64,000 bases of DNA from Aquanectria penicillioides (lineage: Eukaryota; Ascomycota; Sordariomycetes; Hypocreales; Nectriaceae). How positions within the stretch are numbered: the first letter of the stretch is position 1; each line of letters begins with the position of its first letter. Of the stretch, positions 21,529 to 32,930 are shown in pieces. The stretch covers positions 5,022,001 through 5,086,000 of the forward strand of contig PYIU01000002.1 in NCBI GenBank assembly GCA_003415625.1. The letters are read 5' to 3'. The notes beneath the pieces were generated by a model, which saw nothing but the letters and a program-made list of their open reading frames with translations, made no database searches and was not told the DNA's origin. A program made the position numbers and the translations under genes.

Positions 21529-22139
21529 CTATCGATTATTGATCTCCCTAATGTAAGACAGTAGTTTCCGGTCAAAAATGTCACAGCGGATAGGCATTTC
21601 CAATGAGTAGAAGGGGTTCTTCATGACGTAGTCAGAGTAGAGGTCGTAGATGCGGCGGATGGTGACGTCCACGTTGGCCTGTGTGGTGTCGGTGAAGAGC
21701 AGGAACTTGGTGCCCGTCATGGTGTTGAAGCACTGCATGCGGAAGTTCTCCGTCTCCAAGACCTCTATTCCCGACGACGGCTCGGGTCTGGACCCGCTAG
21801 GGGTGGCGCCGGGCAGAGGCTTGACGGGGTTGAGGCGCGCCGCGATGGCGTGGACGCTGTTGAGGGAGTCAGTGAGTGAGTGAGTGAGTGAGAGAGAGGG
21901 AAAGGGGGAGGAGAGGCTTACCCGTGAAAGGTACCGGCTAGGACGAGGTAGTCGTTTGTGCTAATCTGGTTGAGACCATCCTGAAAGTTCTTGTTGTAGA
22001 TCAAGCCGCCGGCCTTGTTGATGATGATGAGAGTGAAGACGGTCCTATCAAGGGACAGACGAGGGACGGGTCAGTTCAGAACGACAGGGCGAGATGGGGC
22101 ATTGCGCCTCGCACAGGACGAGGCTGGACATGCTTACAT
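21529..22139 (-). CDS. TRS23: TRAPP complex subunit Trs23/TRAPPC4 (sybindin)
   Basis: 150 aa from three exons: 22139-22138 (2 nt of coding), 22044-21922 and 21856-21529. Trs23 is a longin-fold core subunit of the TRAPP tethering complexes, the exchange factors for Ypt1/Rab1 in ER-Golgi and autophagy traffic. The protein reads M-TVFTLIIINKAGGLIYN, then NDYLVLAGTFHGVHAI, then TGTKFLLFTDTTQANVDVTI and SLEMPIRCDIFDRKLL. The initiator codon is split: AT at the end of exon 1, G as the first base of exon 2, across a 93-nt intron (GTAAGC...ATAG). No other ATG upstream of TVFTL stays open. A 13-C sense-strand tract sits just before the start. Intron 2 carries a GTGA-type microsatellite (about 21870-21892). 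Confidence 0.93.
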
Positions 22140-22996
22140 GGTGTCGGGGGGGGGGGGGAGGCGGACGGCCGATCAACGCTCCAATATCAAGTTCCACTTG
22201 GCCCTTGAAGGCTCACCGGTCCATCGATGAGAGACGCAACCATGAAACTACCTACCCTGCCGAGGTTTCCTGAGCTGAGACAGAAGAGCGAGAGCTAAGC
22301 GCAAGCTGTCAGCGTTTTTTGGGGGGGCTCCGCGCAATCAAAACCAAGGACGGGCAGCCAGACCTTGTGAGTAGGAATAATTGAGCAAGTGAGCTTGTTG
22401 AAGTATATGCGTTTCTTTCTTTCTCTTTCTTCTTATTCTGTCATGTATCTCATAAGCTTTAGGTATGGCCCGTCTCCCCTTTTGAGAAGTAGAGTAGTTG
22501 GCTTCGAGCTGCTTGCGACAAACCGCCACGCGACTCCATGCTGCCCAGTGGCAGTGGAGGTGGGTGCCGCTGGAGCAAGGCAGAGCCCCACTAAATTGCG
22601 ATTGCATCCAGCGGAAGAGCGAGAAGGTACTTAGGAAAGGTACCTTCCTGCAGCGCTTTGTAGGTAGGTACCTGAGGTAGGGACGATAGAGGTACCTACA
22701 CCCTAGCCTAGCCCAGTAGGTAGGTAGGTACCTAGGTACCTAGGCAGCTCCGGCATTCGTTGACCTTCTCAGCCTCATGGTCCGAACGCTTCCTTCCTCT
22801 TGGTCCACGCCTCCATCGACATCTTGGCTGCATCTCTGCCACCACCGTGTCACGACCCGCCCATCACCGGCGCATATCTCTCTCTCCAGCCTCGTCCTCG
22901 TGCGCCATCCAATCGGCACACAATCGCATCCCCTCTGCGCGCCCTTGTCTCCCGGCAAGAAGAAACAGGGAAAAAAAACCGATACGCTCATACACG
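22140..22996. promoter_or_regulatory. Divergent promoter region TRS23 / RPB4
   Basis: 857 bases. A run of 13 G (22146-22158, C on the TRS23 sense strand) lies beside the TRS23 start. The segment 22660-22745 is packed with GTAGGTAGGTACCTAGGTAC-type repeats. No gene inside. Confidence 0.5.
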
Positions 22997-23578
22997 ATGT
23001 CTACCCACAAGCGCACCTCCCGTCCCAAGCCGCCGCCGCCCGGCAACGAAGAGGCCTCGGCCAACCTCAACCTGGGCGAGTTCCAGAACGTCGACACCCT
23101 GACCCTCTCCGAAGCCGCCCTCGTTCTCAACGCCCTCGTCGCCAAGCGCCGCAACGACCGCAAGAACGTGAACGAGACCGAGTACGCCTCCCAACTCTCC
23201 ACGCCCGTTGCCCGCGTGACTGGGTACCACCCCCCTCGTTTCGAGTGCTGACCAAGCCTGCTCTGTAGAATGCTGAACCAGACGCTTAACTACCTGGACC
23301 ATTTCGCGCGGTTCACCCAGAAGGAGAATGTGGAGGCTGTCGAGCGTCTACTCAGCGCCCACAAGGATCTCGCCAAGTTTGAGCGTGCGCAGCTCGGTAT
23401 GACATGGACCTGCTCCATCTGATGGATTGAAAAAATCTGTACTAACGCTGCCCGAGGCTCTCTCTGCTGTGAAAATGCCGACGAGGCCAAGACGCTGATC
23501 CCGTCGTTGGCTGACAAGATCAAGGACGAGGACCTCCAGGATCTGCTCGACGAGATCTCCAAGTTGCAGAACCGGTAA
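22997..23578 (+). CDS. RPB4: DNA-directed RNA polymerase II subunit Rpb4
   Basis: 158 aa from three exons: 22997-23223, 23269-23396 and 23457-23578 (introns 45 and 60 nt). With Rpb7 it forms the stalk of RNA polymerase II, working in initiation and in mRNA export and decay. Conserved parts are NLGEFQNVDTLTLSEAALVL, MLNQTLNYLDHFARFTQKEN and DEAKTLIPSLADKIKDEDL, ending in DEISKLQNR as expected for the family. The N-terminus is short, basic and Pro-rich. The start is the ATG after the pyrimidine-rich leader; upstream ATGs in the same region give no conserved sequence. The HRDC-like Rpb4 fold spans about residues 25-158. Confidence 0.94.
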
Positions 23579-24098
23579 TGAATTTATAACGGCTCTCAAC
23601 TATGAAAAAAAAAAGAAAATCTTGAAATTCTACAGCGGGTTGAAATCACTTTGTTTATTGAAGGAGGGATAAAGAGCCTTAAAACAGGATGGCATAAGAC
23701 GGACCGGCACCTTCCAAGGGGATTCGCTTTTTTTTCTTTCTTTCTTTTTTGCATTTCAGGCGTATGGTAGGTAGGTAGGGCTCTCCAAGACTAAGACACA
23801 CATCCATCTTCAAGCACGCGAGAGTTCAAGCATCCCTCCGTACTTGGAAAGAAAAAGGCAATCCCTTGTATTATTGATCTTATGATGAAAAGCGAAATGA
23901 AACTTGCTTGCTCCTTATATAGGCTGGGATCTTAACCGTTGGATTAGATCCGTCCCATTGCTACATGGAAGCCTCTTCCAACTCCAAACCGATTCCTGAT
24001 ATAAAGCCAGGTTGTACACTTGAAAATGGGTATTAATCTATGCCCAACGCCGGAAATTCTCACCAAAAAAAGCAATCATCGTTCGAATCACATATCGG
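23579..24098. other. Intergenic between convergent genes
   Basis: 520 bases with poly-A and T/C-rich runs, the 3' ends of RPB4 and of the membrane protein gene. No gene supported. Confidence 0.45.
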
Positions 24099-25230
24099 CT
24101 AATGCTCAGACCCCAGATTACGATACTGGTTCCAGTGGTTGACGTACGTGTGTTGGCGTCGATCCGTAATGGAGGCGTTGAGGTTGGCACGAGGGTCAAC
24201 GGCGCTTGCTGGCTGAACGGGGTACTGCTGACTCGCCTTGTCGGGCGAGTGTGGTGAAGTTGAGAATCGTGAGTTGTGATTTTCTGCTGGAAGTTCTATG
24301 GGAGCATTGCTGGTCCCATCCATCTCAAAGGTCCCGCTTGGGGGGCGCAGAGGGTCGTCTGGCTTGTCAGCCCGTCCTGAAGGAGTTAGCTTTTGAGACG
24401 AGAGCATTTGAAGCAACATATGGGTGTAACGGACCTCCAAAAGGGGCAAAGGGATCACCGCTACCTTGAGTACCAGTGGTGTGAGGGGACATGGCTTGGA
24501 AGAAGTTCTTTTCGTCGGATCCGCTATCTCGAATAATCCCGATATCAAGGTCGGGTAACGATGGGGGCTGTCGTCGTGATCTGGCATTTCGACGTCGAAA
24601 GAATACAACAGCGAGAAATGCAAGGATGCCAAGAGCGATAGCACCACCGATGGAAGCTCCAGCAATCAGACCTGTTGAGGGTGAGCTGTTGCTAATTTCA
24701 GTGAAATGGCTGGCTGGTGTAGTTGCAGTCGGAGCGGCATCAATGGGCTTGGACGGGGGCACACTGGCTGAATTCTGAGCAGCAGATGAAGTGATGGTGG
24801 CAGAGGGAGTGCGAGACGGAGCCTTGTCGGTGATGACGAGCGTGTGTCTGGTAATGGTGATTCGGTTATTATTAGGAATGGTGTGTGTCGTTCCCGAATC
24901 GGTCATCGTTCTGGATGGCCTCTCTGCGGAATCTGTGGAAGCCAGGGTCGGTGTCATCCAACCATCATCGTCGTCCTCGAGCGAGAAAGTTCTTGAAAAC
25001 AAATCTCTTGACCGACTCTTGATGGAGCTGCTGCTGACAGGTGGATTGTTGATTGACGAGGGCTTCTCTTGCGAGATAAAGGCACCATCATCGATGCAAA
25101 AACCGGCGGTGCATGGGTCCTTGGAGCAACATCCTCTAAATTTGCCATTGTTGCATGCGAAGAAGGTTTTGCCTGATTCACAGGCAGTGTCATCGCGCTG
25201 GAGGACGTCGAGGTGCATTGCGAAGAACAT
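24099..25230 (-). CDS. Single-pass membrane protein with Cys-rich N-terminal region
   Basis: 357 aa from two exons, 25230-24435 and 24376-24099. The 58-nt intron restores PFAPFGGRADKPDD. Near the N-terminus is a Cys-rich module (about residues 17-45, CESGKTFFACNNGKFRGCCS then DPCTAGFC). A Ser/Thr-rich stalk with candidate O-glycosylation follows, then one membrane segment (about 187-211, LIAGASIGGAIALGILAFLA) with a following RRR stop-transfer patch. The cytoplasmic tail is Pro-rich and about 145 residues long. This layout is common in filamentous fungi, where such proteins resemble wall-stress-sensor-like proteins, but I cannot assign a function. There is no clear signal peptide. Met1 (25230) and Met5 (25218) are both possible starts, and a further 5' exon cannot be excluded. 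Confidence 0.7.
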
Positions 25231-26949
25231 ATACAACTCATGGGCTAGCGGATGGGAAACAAGAATGATGATTTCGAACAGAGGGCAGCGGATGAGATAA
25301 TGGCAGAGTGAGGGGGAGATCCTGGGAATCGAACGAACGAGAGAGGAGGGTGAATGCGAAGAGGCTGTTGCCCTGAGGATTGCAACACAGCTTGAAGACT
25401 GGGTTGGAGCAGGGAAGGCCGATAACGGCTTCTCTAGGATCACCAAAAAGGGGCTTCCAACGGGGATCTTTGGTGACTTCGCCAAAAGGGACCAACTTTC
25501 CGTGCCGTGGGTAGATGGTGACGACGTCGAAGGAGCCCGAGTAACCTTTGGGCATGTGATAGAGAAGGAAAGGGAGAGGGAAGGAAGGAGGGAAGGAAGG
25601 AGGGAAGGAAGGAAGGAAGTAAGGAAGGAAAGATGAGGGACGAAGAGCCAACACGGCGTGCCTGCGAGGGCTCGAGAAGAGAGGAGAAAGAGAAGGAGAA
25701 TGCGAGGCGCCACGAGGTGAAGTGAAAGTGAAAAGAAAAGAAGACCAAGAGGAAAAAAAAAAAACGACCACAAACGGAAAGCCGAAGCGGACAGCGCGGT
25801 GCAGCATCCGGTTCAGTGCATCACGAGATGCCTTGGCAGTTGCCAGCTGCTCGTGTCGGTCGAGTTATTGCCTAAGGTACCTACTTGTCTGCTATCCTTC
25901 GCGGCGATTATTCGAGATATTGGCTTCCTTTGGTATTTCTATTTCATCGCATTATTTATATACCAAGGAGGGGCTATTCCTCATCGAGATGCCGAATCGA
26001 TTATGGTGGTCCAACCAGAGCTATCTTGGCTTCGAGTTTGGCTAAGCGGTGCGGCTTTCTCTTCATCTCCCTGCCCCTTGCATCGTAGCAAAAAGCTGAA
26101 ACGCACAATTGATGCTCGCATTGGGAAGATGTGCCAAATGCTACACTACCTGAGCACACAAATAGGGCATCGTTCCGCCGATTCTGCTGTGTGTCGCCTA
26201 GCCCGTGCTCCAAATTCCCAACCCGCACTCTTCTTTACAACAAAGAACTTGGGCCGAGAAACCACGTTTACCTCAAGAGCACAAAGACAGAACGAGCCAA
26301 CGCAAGGTTCTAACAATTTGCCCCCCTTTGGCACAATTGCTTGTTAGGCGAGACCCCCCACTCCCCGTTGCTTGTGTTAGATCAACCCGCCATCTCGCCT
26401 GAAGCTGCGGGAACCGGCAGGTGGCTTAGGGAGGCAAACCAAAACGGAACTGTGTGACGCAGTGTGTGCTGTGCCTGCCATGCAAAGGCCATTGTAGGGC
26501 AACACAAATCGGCCGAGGCATGAGGGATATCGGTTTGGCGAGGGTGGTTTCTGAAGACGATGTCGGTGCGATATCCACGCTGGCACACCACCTAGATTAT
26601 TGATGGCAAATCGGAACGATGGCCAAGTGGATATGAACAAAGTGATCAAGGCGCTTAGACTTTCCGACACCTCGCATATTGTAATCGGGTACTCCGAATT
26701 GTCACACGCCAAGCAGGCAAACAATCACACCTCTCCGCTGCGTGCCTGCGTGGCCCCTTCACTTATACCGTAACAACAAGTTACAGACTCACAGCCTGTC
26801 CCACCTACGCATCTACACGACACCTGCCATCACGGGGAACAAAACATCAAAATCTGGGGTAACATCATCAATTGTTCCTTTTAGACACCTGGGCCCAAAA
26901 AACGCCTAATACATTACGGGAACATAAAAAATGGAACATATGTTTGGGC
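25231..26949. other. Upstream region of membrane-protein gene and PUF6 3' region
   Basis: 1.72 kb. On the minus strand the first part is a pyrimidine-rich leader, seen on the plus strand as GGAA/GGAAGGA repeats at about 25560-25632. It holds an open frame of about 105 codons starting at 25555 that could be an upstream ORF or an unrecognised exon. The remainder to 26949 shows no supported gene. Confidence 0.45.
25560..25632. repeat. GGAA-type polypurine tract
   Basis: Purine-only tract built of GGAAGGAAGGAGGGAAGGA units, pyrimidine-rich on the minus (sense) strand of the neighbouring membrane-protein gene. It is probably part of its promoter or leader. Confidence 0.7.
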
Positions 26950-29074
26950 TCACAACTTCTCCAAAAGAAGCTTGCTTCCCATGTTGCCCACGGGCTTGTC
27001 GCCCTTCTTCTTCCCCTTCTTGGCTCCCTTTGGCGCAGCCTCTTGAGCTTCCCGGGCCGCCTTTTGCTCCTCCGTCTCCTCCGTAGCAGCCTTCTCCAAA
27101 GCCTTCTTGCTCTTCTTGAGCGTCTTCTTTAACGCTGAGGTCTCACCAAAGTCGCCAGTCTCAAGAAGACCAACAACTACAAAAGAGCTGGGACCGGTGG
27201 CCCAATCAATGACGTAGTCCTTGATGATCGGGTACAGGGTGTTCGCAAACTCTAGGGGCGGGTCGACGGGGATGATCTTGCCGGTGGCCTTGTCATACTT
27301 TCCACCCTGGATCAGCGACTTGAGCATGCGACCACCGAATGGCGTGCGTGAGATGTGAACCTGGGGGTTCAACTCGTCCTCTGCGGGCTCCTGCTTGGGG
27401 TCGCCGCTGGCGGACTCGGCGATAGCCTGAAGAGCCTTGGACTTGTCGCCAACGCCAGACAAGAGCACATCCGCAACAAACTGAGTTCCGAAAGCAGTAG
27501 CTGTGAACTGGGAGGGCACAGCAGCGATGGCAGAAATGAGATTGGCTGACACGGCAGCGACCAATTCCTGGCGTCGGACATCCTCGTCTTTCTTGCTAGT
27601 CGTCTTACGAATCTCGTGGACTTCTGCGAGGAGCTCGGTATCGAATGAGTGGCTAGCAGGGAAGAGGGATTTGGAAAGGCCCTCAAAGAGATACAAAATG
27701 GTCGTTCTGGCGTAGGGGTTGTTGGCCGTTGCCACAACGTTCTGGTTAATGTTCTCATCGCCTTCTCCGAGGAGCTCGGAGAAAATGGACTTGGCGGTCA
27801 ACTTGGTGTCGTCAATAACATCGTAAGCAGTCAGGATAACAACGTGGGCGAATTGGTCTCCTGCCATGAGGGTGAAGGTATCCTTGTAAGTCTTGAGAAT
27901 TTGCTTTCGGTCCTTGGCCGAACCGTGGGCGAAGAGCAAGCAGGCCAAACGGGCACCGGAGCGAGTGAAAGCCATGTTCTTCAGCAAATCACCACTCTCG
28001 TCTCCCTTGACCATTTCCACAAACTCAGAAAACTCATCTGTGCCGGGCTGGGTGTTTGAAAAGTATTCCAGCATGGCGTCGTGAAGCATGGTAAATCCAG
28101 TCATCTTCTTCTGAACCAGAGAGTTGATCATGTCTGCCAAGCTCTTCATGATAGGTCCTCGCTTGCTAGGCTCCTTCTCGAGGATACTCTTGAGGTCCGA
28201 CGTGGGATTCTCATCCTTGTCCTTGGTGAGCTCGCGGAGAACAAACTCGGGACCGAACCACTCGCGAAGGAGGTAGGCCTTCTGCTCCTTGGTGGCAGCG
28301 CCTCGGTAGATGTCGTCAAGAATCCATGACGCCTCGGAGTGGTTGATCAACTTGCGAACCTTGCCGTACAGCTCGGGAATGATAATGTCGCGGATTTCGT
28401 TGTCGTTCTGGACGAGGAGCTTGCCGATCAGGAACTTGGCGTATCGGCTCTCAGCCAGCTGGGCGTAAGTACCCTTGAGTTCCTTGGCAATCTGTTTCCT
28501 CTGTTCGGCAGTCGAGTACTTGATGGCGGTTTGAACCGTTCGGACGGCATCGTGCTTGAGGACGAAATCCTTGATGCGACCAGTGATGATGGTGAAGAGC
28601 TCGTCGACAAGAGTTTGCCTCTCCTCTTTGGGGACATGGGACTTCCTCCTCAACCGCTCCCAAAGCTTCTTCGTTCGCTGAACTTCATCAGCAAGAGGCT
28701 TCGCGGCCTTGCGCTCCAGAGCGAGCTGCTTCTGCTTGGCGTGAGACTCGCGCGAGGTTTGACCTGCGAAAGTTGGTTAGATACTTCAAGAGATGTCGCC
28801 AATGCGACAAAAGCAGCGTACCTCGCTCAAAGCCCTTTCCGTTGGCGTCTCCATTGGAATTCTTGGAAAACTTCTTGGAAGTGTCGTCGTCTAGCTGGAC
28901 ACCACCCTCCTCAGAGTCCGAAACGTCATCAGAATCGTCCTCGGGATCTTCTTCTGGTTGTCGTCGAATCTTGGTCTCGTCGAGACGGGCCTTCTTGACC
29001 TTGGAATTGGATTTTCCCTTAGCGCTAGGCGCACTCTTTCTCTTGCCTCCGACTGCCGCGCTTTTGGTGGCCAT
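26950..29074 (-). CDS. PUF6: Pumilio-family ribosome biogenesis protein Puf6
   Basis: 688 aa from two exons, 29074-28822 and 28763-26950 (58-nt intron). Puf6 is a nucleolar Pumilio-like protein needed for 60S subunit maturation; in yeast it also represses ASH1 mRNA translation. An acidic/basic disordered N-terminus (KKARLDETK, DPEDDSDDVSDSEEGG) precedes the Pumilio-like repeats. These start near ALERKAAKPLADEVQRTKKL, with HDAVRTVQTAIKYSTAEQRK and RYAKFLIGKLLVQ typical of repeats 1-3. The C-terminal CPL-type region includes SRTPFGGRMLKSLIQGGKYD. The tail is Lys-rich. Length and order match Puf6/Puf-A rather than the mRNA-binding Puf3/Puf5 type. It is divergent from the kinase gene (580 bp). 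Confidence 0.93.
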
Positions 29075-29654
29075 TGTGGTGGCGGGGAAAGTCCTAGGTT
29101 GGATGTCGAGGAATTGGGTTGGTTGTATGTGGTTTGGATTTTCCACTCCAAATGTTTGGCAGCCAAGCGTCTCGAACTTTTTTTTTTGCGATAGGCGATA
29201 AGCTTGGTTCGTCGCCGCTTTTTCAACCCGGGAGCAGGAGGTGGAGCCCCCACTGCTTACCCGTGGCTTATGCAAACCCCCACTCTCATGTGCACAATAC
29301 CTGCATAATATCCCTCCCAATTGTGCACGCCATCCCCGATTCCCGAACGCCATTATTGAAGCTCCCATGTCGTCGGCAATAAAGCCGGCAAGCGACACCG
29401 GGCAAGTAATGTCCCGAAATCGTGGAAAGCTGAAGGAACCGGACAATAGTATCCTAGCCTCGCCAATTTATTTTATTTCATTTTCCTTTATTTCATGATT
29501 TGGCAAATTCATCACCTGTAATATAAGTCCGCCCTTCCTTTTTGCTCAGTTCTGGCTCGTGCTTCCGTCCTCGTCCTCGCTCCTGCTTGGCTTCGGCCGT
29601 CCTCGTCTCGTCTCGGTCTCCGGCGCTCGTAGTCGCGTGCTCGGCCTACGAGAC
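29075..29654. promoter_or_regulatory. Divergent promoter region PUF6 / SRPK-type kinase
   Basis: 580 bases between two divergent ATGs. Short A/T-rich stretch at about 29460-29530. No ATG-initiated gene inside. Confidence 0.4.
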
Positions 29655-31394
29655 ATGCTCCGATGTGCGAAATGTCGACCAATTCGCTATTCCAGGAGCC
29701 TTGGCCGAGCTCCTCGTAATCAAGAGGGCATCTCGAGTTACTGGGCTAACCAGAATCCCGGACAAATATTTACCAGGTCGTTTGTTCTGCCAAGACTTGC
29801 GGCGAGCTTCAACAGGTTCCGAGCACCAAAAATCGAGTCCCTACCTTTAGATGTCCCCATTGATGAGGAGAATATTTCTGGGTACAAATGGGAGACCTAT
29901 TATCACCCCAACCCGGGAGAGATCTTATATGGGAGATACGAATTGAAAGTTAAACTTGGTTATGGATCCTCATCTACTGTTTGGTTGGCGTTGGATTTGG
30001 CTTCGAACGCGTGAGTGGAGTCTGGTTGCTGGGAACTGTAGCTTTTGCCAACTAACTCAAATTCTGTGTAGCCAAGGCGTAACCCGGCCCAGGAAGTATG
30101 TGGCCATCAAAATCAACGCAAACAACTATGAAGGAGACGATGCCTGGCATGAAATGGGCATATCCCATCACATCGCAACCTCTAAACCATACAATCCCTA
30201 CAAGAAAGCTCATCCGGCACTTCTGACAGCCATTGATCACTTCATCATCCCCACTCGAAGAGGATCGCATCTCTGCATGGTCTTTGACCCAATGAGAGAG
30301 CCATTGTGGATGTTCCAGCGACGCCTCAGTAACAATGGGATGGTTACACAAAGCTGCCTGCCGATCCTCAAGCGCCACCTGCGGACAATCTTAGCGGGTC
30401 TGGAATACCTTCATTCGGAGTGCAAGATCATCCACACTGGTGCGTAAAATACCAATTGCAACCAAGATTATTTCTGACCCACAGCATAGACTTGAAGACG
30501 GATAACATATTGATGACATTCGAAGACCACTCAGTTCTCGAAAACTTCGTCCAGGCACAAACGTCACGAACGTTACCCCGAAAGATATTTGGTAGCCGTG
30601 CTGTGTATCAAAGCCAAAACGATTTCGGCCCAGCCAGAGACCGATCCGCCCTGTTAAAGATGTCGCCTAAGCTGGCGGATTTTGGCCTTGCTCAGGACGG
30701 AAACCGGCCTGGACCTTTTATCAATCCCATTCAACCAGACCGGTTCCACGCTCCAGAAGTCCTCCTGGGTACCGGGTGGTCTTTTAGTGCAGATATATGG
30801 AACTTTGCCGTGCTAGTATGTACTGTTGCACTCACTTCACGTTGGACTTAGTGCTAATGGATGCCCTACAGGTTTGGGACCTCCTCACAGGGCGCACCCT
30901 CTTTTGGGATTCCCAACCAGCTAGCCTGCCCTACAGCGCAGCACGTCACCTAGGTGAGATGATCGGCATCCTTGGTCCGATTCCAGAAGCGCTAGTTCAA
31001 AAAGAAAGAGAGATGAGGCATTGGATGTGGATGCCGGAGGTATTCAATGCCCAAGGAAGACTGTGCAACACTGTTGTTGATTACTATGGGGGCCCTTTTT
31101 CTCCGATGATGGTGAGTTTGGGTCCAACTAACCCCCCCCCCCCCCCCCCCCCCAAACGCACTTGACTAACTTCGAACAGGTAAATTCCTTTACAATGATT
31201 TAATAAACTATACGAGGAGATGGGAAGACGAAGTCCCAGATTGCATTCCGAAATATGAAAGGGAGTTGTTTTTCGGCTTTATGCGGAAAATGCTGCGTTG
31301 GCAGCCTGAGGAGAGACCAAAAGCAAGGGAATTGATGGATGACCCATGGCTTAACACTGATTTAGTTGCAGAAGCAATTATAAGGCAATCTTGA
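29655..31394 (+). CDS. SRPK-type serine/threonine protein kinase, one frame slip
   Basis: Five exons: 29655-30010, 30072-30439, 30490-30815, 30872-31111 and 31180-31394. A T5 run at 31096-31100 must be T6 for exon 4 to join exon 5 (reading PFFSDDGKFLYNDL), giving 501 aa. Kinase motifs: LGYGSSSTVWLALD (Gly loop), KYVAIKI (Lys), HTDLKTDNI (catalytic loop, with T in the usual HRD Arg position as in SRPKs), KLADFGLA (DFG) and RFHAPEVLLG. There is a spacer between catalytic loop and DFG. Such proteins are numerous in filamentous fungi and their substrates are largely unknown. Residues 1-60 are rich in Arg, Ser and hydrophobics and nearly lack acids, resembling a mitochondrial presequence. The ATG at 29655 is the first usable start. 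Confidence 0.85.
31132..31153 (+). repeat. Poly-C tract (22 C) in kinase intron 4
   Basis: C22 on the sense strand inside the 68-nt fourth intron of the SRPK-type kinase gene, between the GTGAGT donor and the CTAAC branch-like site. Confidence 0.8.
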
Positions 31395-32930
31395 TGCGAC
31401 TTGCGCGCAAATACTTTCTCATTTCCCACCGTTAGCCTTACAGCTACTTCGGTCTAGGATAGTCATCACATGCTGCCCAAAGCGCAGCGTTTTGTATATA
31501 GGGACCAGCATCGCCTTTATTGCCTCTCTTGTTTATGCTGGAGCAAATGGCCTAGGTTTGTTATAATGCCAAGAATAATGAAAAGTATTGGGATTTTTCT
31601 CTCTCTCAACTTGCGACTTGGTAGTTGGTGGTTTCAAGATACAGGCAAACTTCGAGGTGCGTGATTGCAGCTGCGTCTAAGCCGAGCCAGCAGCGCCAGC
31701 GTAGCCAATATCGATCCGTCCTCTTCCGCTGTACCAAATACCGCGTGAGGAAATGGCTTGGCCAGATTGGTCGGATTGTACTGCAACACCCTTCCCAATT
31801 AGGTAAACTAACCTGCGGGAGAGAGATGCGCTCCATCTCGCATTATCCACAGCACTTATGCGAAGCTATGAGGTAAGTCGGCATAATAGAGTCGGGGACT
31901 CCTTGAATAGTATGCCTTCTCTTAGTTATTACTTTCAATCCCAAATAGTCTCCACAAATATGAGTACCAAACTCGCCAAAAAGCCGCGCCAGGTTTCCTT
32001 CATGGAGGGCCTTCGCGGCAGCGTGCAGGAGAAATGAGAGACAGCCCGATAGCCTGTGAGGTTGGAACTATTTGATTGGACCAAATAACACTTTTAGATG
32101 TCGTTATTAACTGCATGTTGTGACATAGGCGCGAATCTGCTGCACGGTTGACAAATGCATACTTGGACCACCCCGACCAAAGGCTACCCAAAAACATTGC
32201 GGCTGTTGTTAACTAATGCAGCCGAACTGCCCACCTTCAAACATTTGGCGCGAAATTGTTTCAGACATGATCCATGATGGTCTTAACACCCCAGTTGTTG
32301 CGCCGTTTCAAAACCAAGCTCGAAGAACAAGGGGGCGGCTAAGAAGCTGAAATTTCAGCGGCGCTGGTTCTCAAACATGAGCTCCCGCAGCCTATCAATG
32401 AGCCCATCACGACAATGACACAACTTTTGGCACGACTACTACCTCCGCGTCGACCTGACGATTTTGTGGGCTCATGATCGAATCGTCAATGAGCCCACTT
32501 GGCGGTCTCTCCGTCTAACCGGACGCAGGTATGAGGATGCATGATTCCGTAATCGAGCGCAGACGCGGCGTTTTGGTCAGCCGTCGAGACCGCAACTCCC
32601 GTCATATGTGCTTCGTCGGCGTCAGACGTGCTGAGCATAGCTCGCCAACACTCTATAGACGCACACCACACACTCGTCACGAGTCTAACTTTGCCTCGCC
32701 GGCAACGATCTGGCACTTTTGCACGAGACACTGCCGCAACAACGGTCATCCCAGAGGCATGCAGGACGAAAAAACCATTTCACGTGAGTGGCCACAATGC
32801 CATGTCGAAACACCTCATCCTTGCCGATTGCGGACTCGTTGGAATAGAATAGAGGCTTTTCAAGGCGCCCCATCCTCGAATAATCCAGCTTTGTTGTACA
32901 ACAGACAAACTTCTCCTTCAGACCGTTGCC
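31395..32930. other. Gene-free interval
   Basis: 1.54 kb between the kinase stop and the phosphatase start, both on the plus strand. Many short frames occur but none has a recognisable protein; no RNA gene seen. Confidence 0.45.
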
